Assembly: GCA_903823545.1 (NCBI GenBank)
Contig: CAIJTL010000162.1
Span: forward strand, 1 to 6,215
DNA from: an uncultured Planctomycetaceae bacterium
Lineage (GTDB): Bacteria; Planctomycetota; Planctomycetia; Planctomycetales; Planctomycetaceae
DNA: 6,215 nucleotides
Direction: 5' to 3'
Shown here: piece by piece, positions 1 through 4,854 of the stretch
Layout of the letters: every line of letters starts with the position of its first letter
How positions within the stretch are numbered: the first letter of the stretch is position 1
Notes under the pieces: model-generated
What the model saw: the letters and a program-made list of their open reading frames with translations, nothing else
What the model was told of the DNA's origin: nothing
Database searches by the model: none
Program-made: the position numbers and the translations under genes

Positions 1-676
1 ACGTCGCCTGCACATGGTCTCCTGCCAGTGGGCCGATTCCTTCCGCTCCCTCGGCAACATCGGCTTTGGCAACTTTGTGTCCTTGCTGAGTCACCGTCGC
101 AGTGCAGGATTTCGCATTGCCTCCTGCGAGCGATCGCATGAGGCCGAAGATGTGAGAACCGAGCACCCACAAATCTTCGCCGCCACCACGTCGATCCTCT
201 TTCCCTCGCCCACGCAATTCGAGGACATCGCCAATCTCGCCGCTGTGGATGATCGCCTTCACAACTTCGAGGATTGGCGAATACTGGCTGATGTGTGCGA
301 TCCCCAATTTGAGGTGTCGCATTTCCAATTGCGTTACCGCGTCATCGCATTCCGCGAGCGTGCGACAAAACGGCTTCTCCATATAAACGTGGCAGCCATG
401 CTCTGCCGCTGCGACGATCATGTCGCGATGTTGGTCAATCCAGCGCGGGCAGATCGCCACGATGTCGAGCTTTTCCTTCGACAACATGTCGCGGTAGTCG
501 GCGTAACTCGTCTTCGCCTTCGTCCGCTTCACCGCAGCAGCACGCCCCGCTTCGTTCTCATCTGCCAACGCAACGATTTCAAAGTTCGGCAACTTTGTGC
601 AGGCGACGTCGACGCCGTGCCCGTAATCTCCTTTGCCTGTCCGCCCAATAATGCCAACTCGATAAGTCTTCGCCAT
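1..676 (-). CDS. Gfo/Idh/MocA family NAD(P)-dependent oxidoreductase (3' end outside window)
   Basis: This is the N-terminal 225 residues of a dinucleotide-dependent oxidoreductase; the 3' end lies beyond position 1. I translated it by hand from the ATG at 676. It starts MAKTYRVGIIGRTGKGDYGHG, a glycine-rich Rossmann loop at residues 8-21. An acidic residue (D39, in LADENE) ends the second strand, where the NAD(P) ribose usually binds. The signature MEKPF follows at residues 99-103; its lysine is the family's usual catalytic or cofactor-contacting residue. GKEDRRGGGEDLWVLGSH spans residues 158-175 and begins the substrate-binding domain. Family members are usually 340-400 residues, so about 60% is present. 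A GAGGA site lies 7 bases upstream of the ATG. There is no signal peptide, so it is probably cytosolic. The substrate (a sugar or polyol) cannot be deduced. The family call is firm. Confidence 0.92.
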   Translation of the reverse strand, partial: MAKTYRVGIIGRTGKGDYGHGVDVACTKLPNFEIVALADENEAGRAAAVKRTKAKTSYADYRDMLSKEKLDIVAICPRWIDQHRDMIVAAAEHGCHVYMEKPFCRTLAECDDAVTQLEMRHLKLGIAHISQYSPILEVVKAIIHSGEIGDVLELRGRGKEDRRGGGEDLWVLGSHIFGLMRSLAGGNAKSCTATVTQQGHKVAKADVAEGAEGIGPLAGDHVQAT

Positions 677-805
677 GATCAGATCCTCGCGGTCAGTGAC
701 GCACGCGGTTCGCGTGCGAAGAGTTCACCTGTTTTGAAATCGCGAAGATTATGCTTCATCCATCTCCAGGCTGCGAGTATCAACGACTTCGGCATAAGCA
801 GAGAC

Positions 806-889
806 TTACCACGGAGGCACGGAGAGGAACGGGAAAAGTGAAGAAGGTGTGCGGCTCCGCTACTCTGCGTCTTCGTGCCTCCGTGGTAA
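806..889. repeat. Long inverted repeat with CACGGAGGCACGGAG arms
   Basis: The left arm (806-825, TTACCACGGAGGCACGGAGA) pairs with the right arm (870-889) at 19 of 20 positions, enclosing a 44-base loop. It lies between two divergent genes, so it is not a terminator for either. Arms of this CCACGGAGGCACGGAG type are, from memory, a common dispersed palindrome in genomes of Planctomycetota and some other environmental phyla; copy number in this genome was not tested. Apparent ORFs crossing it (679-927 minus, 849-1034 plus) are translations of the repeat and carry the tell-tale CLRGK string. Confidence 0.8.
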
Positions 890-951
890 ACTTCTCCCGA
901 ATTACTTACTAAATCGCAAAACAACACCTCTTCAAGCTTGGAACCGTCCTA

Positions 952-1434
952 ATGTCATTTCGAGTTGGTCTCGGCCACGACACACACCGTTTGATTGCAG
1001 GCCGGCCTTTGATTCTTGGGGGCGTGCGAGTTGAGCATGAGACAGGGCTCGACGGTCACAGTGACGCAGATGTGTTGTTGCACGCGATCACCGATGCGCT
1101 GCTGGGAGCCGCTGCACTCGGCGATATTGGCGAACTCTTTCCGAACACCGACAAGCAATGGGAGAACGCCGACTCAGCGATTTTCGTCAAAGCCGCGTGG
1201 AGCAAGCTCAACGAATCCGGTTGGAAGATCGTGAATCTCGACTGCACGATTCACGCTGAGCGTCCGAAGCTGTCAGCGTTCAAATCGACAATTGCAGCTC
1301 AGATTGCTCAGTTACTGGGGCTCGATCAAACCCAAGTGAACGTCAAAGCGAAAACCGGAGAGAAGGTCGGGCCGATTGGTCGGCAGGAGGCGATCTCGGC
1401 AGACGCAATTGTTCTGATCGAGCGCTCGGCATGA
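952..1434 (+). CDS. ispF: 2-C-methyl-D-erythritol 2,4-cyclodiphosphate synthase (IspF)
   Basis: IspF converts 4-diphosphocytidyl-2-C-methyl-D-erythritol 2-phosphate to the 2,4-cyclodiphosphate with release of CMP, step five of the cytosolic MEP isoprenoid pathway. The 160-residue protein is full length for the family. It starts MSFRVGLGHDTHRL; D10 and H12 are metal ligands and H44 (in DVLLHAITDALLGAAALGDIG) is the third. H36-S37 in the GHSDAD loop matches the substrate-binding His-Ser. NVKAKTGEKVG near residue 140 matches the C-terminal segment whose Thr and Glu bind the diphosphate and second metal, and GR follows as expected. No clear Shine-Dalgarno precedes the ATG, but the N-terminus aligns with IspF without extension. 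It stands alone here: no ispD is beside it. It converges on the molybdoenzyme gene with 14 bases between the ends. Confidence 0.97.
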   Translation: MSFRVGLGHDTHRLIAGRPLILGGVRVEHETGLDGHSDADVLLHAITDALLGAAALGDIGELFPNTDKQWENADSAIFVKAAWSKLNESGWKIVNLDCTIHAERPKLSAFKSTIAAQIAQLLGLDQTQVNVKAKTGEKVGPIGRQEAISADAIVLIERSA

Positions 1435-1442
1435 CTCGATCA
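1415..1442. terminator. Possible bidirectional hairpin between converging genes
   Basis: A perfect 8-bp inverted repeat, TGATCGAG (1415-1422) and CTCGATCA (1435-1442), encloses a 12-base loop that contains the ispF stop codon. It ends 7 bases before the converging gene's stop codon. Its position fits a shared terminator, but no T-run follows on either strand, so it is not a canonical intrinsic terminator. Confidence 0.35.
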
Positions 1443-1448
1443 TCGTAA

Positions 1449-2201
1449 TCAGTGGCCGAGATGCCAGTCGTACCCTTGCTCGGCCCAGTAGTCCGCTGAC
1501 CGTTTGTTGGTGAACTGGATCGCCCCAATTCGCTTGATCGACTTCACGCCATACTTCAACGAGCAGACCAATCGGAGCGGGGCTCCGTGTCCTGACGTAA
1601 GCGGTTGGCCATTCATTTCATAAGCGAGTAACGATTGCGAATGCACAGCGCTCGCGCGATCGAGTCCAACGTAGTACGCGCGATCGGGAGTGCTCAAGCC
1701 GACAAACGGCGTGTCGTGGCCATACTTCGCGATAAAGTCCGATAAACGGCACCCCGCCCAATGCACGACTTCGCTCCATCCTTCAACACATTTGAATTCT
1801 GTAACCATTTCAAAGCGTGGTAGTTCATGAATCGCGTTGATTGGCAGCGATCGCTCAATGACAGGTTTGTCGCCACCAGTCAGGACATCCAGATGCCAAC
1901 GTCGGAGGTCGAGTTCCTTTTTCAAGCCAATCATCCCGTTCACTCGCGGCTCGCGTGCGCGAGAAACATCAAACGTCGGAGCCAGGCGATTGGGATCGAA
2001 GATTGCATCGCTGACCCGACTGTTAAATTCCATCATCTTTCGAAGCGGCCACGGAATGCCTCCCTCGGGAACCGCGTGCTTGATCCACCACAGACTCGCC
2101 GCGCCGGCGACTGTCGCGATTCCGCCAGTCGCAAAACTCCGTCTTGTCATACGGCGAAGTTCGACTGCGGCATCTGTTGGCGTTGCTGAAGTTGTTGACA
2201 T
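1449..2201 (-). CDS. Tat-exported YedY/MsrP-like molybdopterin-dependent oxidoreductase
   Basis: This 250-residue protein belongs to the sulfite oxidase/YedY molybdopterin fold. A twin-arginine signal is clear: TRRSFA (residues 19-24, R20-R21), then the hydrophobic stretch GGIATVAGAASLWWI to residue 40. The molybdenum-ligating cysteine is C138 in FKCVEGWSEV, the family signature. NGQPLTSGHGAPLRLV near residues 195-210 and KYGVKSIKRI just after it match the cofactor-binding loops of YedY-type enzymes. The large C-terminal dimerisation domain of eukaryotic sulfite oxidases is absent. It is expected to fold with its cofactor in the cytoplasm and act in the periplasm. GAGG (2207-2210) lies 5 bases before the ATG. 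The upstream cytochrome b gene is the likely electron partner. The substrate could be protein methionine sulfoxide, as for MsrP, or another S- or N-oxide, or it could oxidise sulfite; the sequence alone does not decide. Confidence 0.9.
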   Translation of the reverse strand: MSTTSATPTDAAVELRRMTRRSFATGGIATVAGAASLWWIKHAVPEGGIPWPLRKMMEFNSRVSDAIFDPNRLAPTFDVSRAREPRVNGMIGLKKELDLRRWHLDVLTGGDKPVIERSLPINAIHELPRFEMVTEFKCVEGWSEVVHWAGCRLSDFIAKYGHDTPFVGLSTPDRAYYVGLDRASAVHSQSLLAYEMNGQPLTSGHGAPLRLVCSLKYGVKSIKRIGAIQFTNKRSADYWAEQGYDWHLGH

Positions 2202-2220
2202 GTCTGCCTCGTAAAAGTCG

Positions 2221-2282
2221 TAGCACAGGCAGCTCGCCTGTGTGATTTCAAAGGACGGCGCAAAGGCGAGCCGTCCGTGCTA
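2221..2282. repeat. Compound palindromic element: two hairpins inside an outer stem
   Basis: Hairpin one is CACAGGC (2224-2230) with GCCTGTG (2236-2242), loop 5. Hairpin two is GGACGGC (2253-2259) with GCCGTCC (2270-2276), loop 10. Outer arms TAGCAC (2221-2226) and GTGCTA (2277-2282) close the whole into a three-way junction; the outer stem competes with hairpin one for three bases. The right arm contains the stop codon of the cytochrome b gene. It fills most of the 78-base gap before the molybdoenzyme gene. It is probably a dispersed REP-like element, and when transcribed it could affect the ratio of the two products. Confidence 0.75.
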
Positions 2283-2942
2283 TGGGGTGACCTCTTCCAC
2301 CAATTCATACCCGCAGACCATCGCTCGGAGACTGTTCCAGCCAGCTCGAATGACCTGAGCGATGTGAATCAGAAAGAAGAGCACATACCCGACCGTCAGT
2401 GCGAAGTGCTCAAAGCGGGCACATTCATAGCCCCCCAACAACCACGTCAGCCATCCGAATTGCACAGGCTTGAAGATTGCCAAGCCGGTCAACAGCGAAC
2501 CGCCTCCCATCAGGATGACTCCGGTGTAAGCGAATTGCTGTGCGCCGTTGAATTTTCGCTTCGGAGGTTCAACGCGGCTAAGGTGCAGGTCATGAAGCAT
2601 CACCTGCCACGCTTCGCGAAATGAGTTTCGATTCGGTACGAGGTGACGCCACTCGCCAGAAAAGAGCGTGTAGCCGACATACGCAAGCCCGTTGGTTGCG
2701 AAGCCCCACATCAAGGCAAAATGCCAAGCCATTCCTTCTGCCAATCGAGCAGAAAGCCCGAATGTGTTGTAGAAGGCATCCGGAAACAGTTTCAGCAAAA
2801 CGCGCTGGCCGATTTGAATTCGATAGATGTCGTTGGCCCAGTAGATCAGCAATCCACTCCAGATCATGCCGCTCAGCAGCACGACGTTGAACCAGTGCAT
2901 CCACCGGATTGGTCGACGATGTTTGTATTCGATACGAGCCAT
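2280..2942 (-). CDS. Four-helix di-haem cytochrome b (b561/Ni-hydrogenase type), partner of the molybdoenzyme
   Basis: This 220-residue integral membrane protein has four hydrophobic segments, roughly residues 18-34, 72-93, 137-157 and 178-205. Likely haem b ligands are H16 (RPIRWMHWFN, helix 1), H74 (MAWHFALMW, helix 2), and H179 and H193 (helix 4, FEHFALTVGYVLFFLIH). This fits the pattern of thiosulfate reductase or Ni-hydrogenase cytochrome b subunits. It would carry electrons between the quinone pool and the exported molybdoenzyme encoded 78 bases downstream on the same strand. This differs from E. coli MsrQ/YedZ, which belongs to the ferric-reductase-like six-helix group. The loop at residues 95-130 is long and basic. 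The ATG at 2942 is chosen because the protein begins MARIEYKHRRPIRW, with positive charge before helix 1. No strong Shine-Dalgarno is seen. Confidence 0.88.
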   Translation of the reverse strand: MARIEYKHRRPIRWMHWFNVVLLSGMIWSGLLIYWANDIYRIQIGQRVLLKLFPDAFYNTFGLSARLAEGMAWHFALMWGFATNGLAYVGYTLFSGEWRHLVPNRNSFREAWQVMLHDLHLSRVEPPKRKFNGAQQFAYTGVILMGGGSLLTGLAIFKPVQFGWLTWLLGGYECARFEHFALTVGYVLFFLIHIAQVIRAGWNSLRAMVCGYELVEEVTP

Positions 2943-2986
2943 GACGTTATCTCAAATCCGGTAAATTCAGGGTGGAGTCGCAAAAG

Positions 2987-3017
2987 CGTAGCCGTCGTGA
3001 GAGCGATGATGGCTACG
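2987..3017. repeat. Hairpin between the lipoprotein and cytochrome b genes
   Basis: CGTAGCC (2987-2993) pairs perfectly with GGCTACG (3011-3017) across a 17-base loop, extendable by one G-T pair. It lies in the 109-base gap after the lipoprotein stop codon and before the cytochrome start. It may be a processing or attenuation hairpin, or another dispersed repeat. There is no T-run, so an intrinsic terminator is unlikely. Confidence 0.5.
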
Positions 3018-3051
3018 TACTCTCCTGCCGCATCACAACGCAATTGCGAAA

Positions 3052-3318
3052 CTACTTGCCAGCCATTTTGTCGTCGCCCATCTTCCCGTCCGACATGTTT
3101 GCATCGGACATCTTCCCCTCAGGCATCTTACCGGCAACCATTTTGTCATTGGTCATCATGTGGTCTGTTTCCATTTCCGACATCTTTCCTTGAGTCATCT
3201 TGGCGTCAGCCGCCCCCCTCTTCTCACCGCTATTTGACTGGCCGCAGCCAGTCAGAAGCAGACAGCCCGTTACCAACAACACACCAATCGACGACGCAAC
3301 AAAAGTGAAACGATTCAT
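3052..3318 (-). CDS. Small Met/Lys-rich pentapeptide-repeat lipoprotein
   Basis: This is an 88-residue exported protein. MNRFTFVASSIGVLLVTG is a lipoprotein signal and C25 (LLTGC) the likely lipidated cysteine; C19 (VTGC) is a second, less likely lipobox. The predicted mature 64 residues contain 11 methionines and no aromatic residue. From M55 to M85 a Met falls at every fifth position, giving units such as MVAGK, MPEGK, MSDGK and MGDDK; MTQGK at 41-45 is an outlying unit. This resembles the small exported 'pentapeptide MXKDX repeat' proteins and the Azospira MrpX Met-rich peptide. An upstream in-frame ATG at 3369 would add 17 residues before the signal; I reject it because GAGGAG lies 9 bases before the ATG at 3318. 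Roles consistent with the composition are a methionine-oxidation sink or Cu(I)/Ag(I) binding. Cytochrome b and molybdoenzyme genes follow on the same strand. Confidence 0.82.
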   Translation of the reverse strand: MNRFTFVASSIGVLLVTGCLLLTGCGQSNSGEKRGAADAKMTQGKMSEMETDHMMTNDKMVAGKMPEGKMSDANMSDGKMGDDKMAGK

Positions 3319-3327
3319 GGACGGAGT

Positions 3328-3333
3328 CTCCTC
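3328..3333 (-). promoter_or_regulatory. Ribosome binding site GAGGAG of the lipoprotein gene
   Basis: GAGGAG on the minus strand, 9 bases before the ATG at 3318. It decides between this start and the in-frame ATG at 3369, which would put extra residues ahead of the signal peptide. Confidence 0.7.
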
Positions 3334-3369
3334 GCAGAAAAAAATGAAGTGGGCAAAACGCGGCAGCAA

Positions 3370-3808
3370 AAAGCTAGTTCAGCCAACTCCAACTCACGAC
3401 CTTTGCGTTGAGTGAGTTGTCTGATTCGTTACACGCGACGCCCTTCAGATGCAGCGGAGGACAAGCGAGTTACAAAAGTTTTGAACCGGCCGGAAACGCA
3501 TCTGGCGGAAGTCATCGAAGGGTGTGTTGCTTGCTGACGCCATGCCCAGTGGTAGAACAACTTGAGATTGCGGGGTAGAACGGCTCTCTTGGTCCGTCCA
3601 TTCGTGCCAGGAGTCTCGGGAAAAGACTTTCGAAGGTCTTGGCTTGTGTGGCCTCTCACTTACTCTTGGGGGTACGTGTTAGCGTGGTTAATTCCAATTG
3701 CTCGTCGTGATCACGAAACAGTCGGAGCAGGTGGTGAATACCCCCGTTGTTTATCAAAGAGGCTGGATGCGCTCCGCTAAATCGAATCGCAAATGGATTG
3801 CCAATGAC
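3370..3808. other. Gene-poor spacer with several inverted repeats
   Basis: I see no convincing gene here. An open frame at 3429-3659 (minus) is composed like random sequence and has no start signal. The stretch does contain several symmetric elements. CAACTCAC/GTGAGTTG is at 3390-3397/3412-3419. CCCTTCAGATGC (3441-3452) is matched by GCATCTG (3498-3504) plus GAAGGG (3517-3522), with the self-complementary CCGGCCGG (3486-3493) inside. GGTAGAAC is repeated directly at 3551 and 3574. AAGACTTTCGAAGGTCTT is an 18-bp near-palindrome at 3623-3640. GGGGGTA/TACCCCC at 3668-3674/3739-3745 surrounds a perfect palindrome. The part nearest 3334 must include the lipoprotein promoter, but no clear -35/-10 pair was recognised. 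Confidence 0.55.
3705..3716. promoter_or_regulatory. Perfect 12-bp palindrome, possible operator
   Basis: TCGTGATCACGA is an exact 12-bp palindrome. It lies almost centred between the GGGGGTA/TACCCCC arms (3668-3674, 3739-3745). Its symmetry suits a dimeric DNA-binding protein, but there is no adjacent start codon: the flanking LysR-type gene ends at 3809 and the lipoprotein gene starts about 390 bases away. Confidence 0.3.
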
Positions 3809-4711
3809 CTATTTGGCGAACAAGTCTTCTCTGGCGGTCGAGGAGATCGCCAAGACGGCGGGATGTTTGAGGCGGCGCTCGGCGGAGATGGCGTAGAATT
3901 GTTCGCGAACGCCAGGAATCTCGCCTACGAGTTCGACTTCGTGTAGGCGACAGATTTCGTCTCTCATAACGAACGGTGCTGCGAACAGCCCTTCGCCTGC
4001 TTGGCCGAAGACTTTCAGCAATGCGCTGTCATCGAACTCGGCGCGGATCATTGGATGCAGATCATGTGAGTCGAACCACGTTTCCAGCGAACGACGCACG
4101 GCGCTGGCTCGGCCTTGAAGCAGGAATGGGGCTCCGTTGAGCGACGCTGGGAACCCATTACCGTACTTGCGAGAGAGTTCTTTCGTGCCGAACACAGCAA
4201 TGGAAGATTCACCCAGCAGGTGGTTGAACGCTCGGATCCGCATTGCTCCGGTGACCGGTGTGTCGGACAGAACGATGTCAACGTTGTGCAAAGCGAGTTC
4301 GCTGAGCAGTCTTTCGAGCGAATCTTCGATGCAGACCAACTTGAGAGGGTCGGGAAGTTGCAGCGCTGGTTCGAGCAGGCGTTTTGCGATGAGCTTTGGT
4401 AGGACATCGACGATGCCCACAACGAAACGCACCGGCTTACCAGTCGGTCGACCTTTAACGCTGTCGACCATCTCACGACCGAGCGAGAAGATTTCGTCGG
4501 CATACCGGTAGACCATGCGGCCGGTCTCGGTCAGTTCCAGATTGCGGCCAGCTTTTTGAAAAAGTTTTTGGCCGAGCGATTGCTCCAACTGTTTCAACTG
4601 AGTGCTGATCGCCGGTTGTCCGAGGTGCAGTTTCTCGCTGGCACGAGCGATCGTTCCCTCGCGGGAGACGGTCCAAAAGTAAAGCAAGTGGTGGTAGTTG
4701 AGCCAGTCCAT
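3809..4711 (-). CDS. LysR-family transcriptional regulator, NhaR-like
   Basis: This 300-residue DNA-binding regulator closely follows NhaR in layout. It starts MDWLNYHHLLYFWTV (E. coli NhaR has INYNHLYYFW). The winged helix-turn-helix lies around residues 20-60 (REGTIARASEKLHLGQPAIS, then QLEQSLGQKLF). ELTETGRMVYRYADEIFSLG matches the NhaR linker helix, and the effector domain fills residues 92-295 with NhaR-like DIVLSDTP, EFDDSALLKVFG and ERRLKHPAV. A TTG at 4729 would add six residues; I prefer the ATG at 4711 because it matches the family N-terminus, although neither has a Shine-Dalgarno. No nhaA antiporter gene is in view. The gene diverges from the HtpX-like protease across 143 bases, a usual geometry for a LysR regulator and its target. 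NhaR responds to Na+ and pH in E. coli; that this one does is inference. Confidence 0.9.
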   Translation of the reverse strand: MDWLNYHHLLYFWTVSREGTIARASEKLHLGQPAISTQLKQLEQSLGQKLFQKAGRNLELTETGRMVYRYADEIFSLGREMVDSVKGRPTGKPVRFVVGIVDVLPKLIAKRLLEPALQLPDPLKLVCIEDSLERLLSELALHNVDIVLSDTPVTGAMRIRAFNHLLGESSIAVFGTKELSRKYGNGFPASLNGAPFLLQGRASAVRRSLETWFDSHDLHPMIRAEFDDSALLKVFGQAGEGLFAAPFVMRDEICRLHEVELVGEIPGVREQFYAISAERRLKHPAVLAISSTAREDLFAK

Positions 4712-4763
4712 GAGCCGACGGTACTTCAAGTTAATCGAATGGTCAACGCAACACTTTCGATTT

Positions 4764-4776
4764 GTTGAATCTCAAC
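4764..4776. promoter_or_regulatory. Candidate LysR-type operator or promoter region
   Basis: GTTGA-ATC-TCAAC is a perfect 5-3-5 inverted repeat in the divergent spacer between the NhaR-like regulator and the HtpX-like gene. It overlaps a weak promoter candidate for the protease: TTGTTG at 4762-4767, a 17-base spacer, then TATTGT at 4785-4790. A second dyad, CGACCT (4795-4800) with AGGTCG (4810-4815), lies just downstream. Neither has the exact T-N11-A LysR box, so assignment rests on position and symmetry. Confidence 0.3.
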
Positions 4777-4842
4777 ATGCTGCGTATTGTTTGCCGACCT
4801 AATACGTGAAGGTCGAACGTCAATGAAACAGATGCAGTCTGT

Positions 4843-4848
4843 AAGGAG
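4843..4848 (+). promoter_or_regulatory. Ribosome binding site AAGGAG of the HtpX-like gene
   Basis: AAGGAG lies 6 bases before the ATG at 4855. It is the strongest Shine-Dalgarno in the window. It fixes the start of the protease in the frame that is broken downstream at the G run, and argues against initiation at the TTG at 4910. Confidence 0.8.
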
Positions 4849-4854
4849 TGGATC

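Noticed and set aside
14..841. 275-codon open frame on the plus strand
   Set aside because: It is antisense to the Gfo/Idh/MocA gene, whose minus-strand translation has the Rossmann, MEKP and GGED motifs; the plus frame shows no recognisable domain and runs through the inverted repeat.
679..927. 82-codon minus-strand open frame
   Set aside because: Its first half is a translation of the palindromic repeat (HGGTKTQ, CLRGK), so it is not a gene as a whole; only the last 38 codons are kept as a weak candidate.
1827..2214. Two overlapping plus-strand open frames
   Set aside because: Both are antisense to the Tat-signal molybdoenzyme, which has a clear signature; they are low-complexity Arg/Ser-rich shadows.
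2643..3308. 221-codon plus-strand open frame
   Set aside because: It spans the antisense of cytochrome b, the spacer and the Met-repeat lipoprotein, with no domain of its own.
3429..3659. 76-codon minus-strand open frame in the gene-poor spacer
   Set aside because: No Shine-Dalgarno and no recognisable domain; the DNA is dominated by inverted repeats. It would be reconsidered if homologues were found outside repeats.
4712..4729. TTG start six codons upstream for the NhaR-like regulator
   Set aside because: The ATG at 4711 aligns with the family N-terminus and the TTG has no ribosome binding site.
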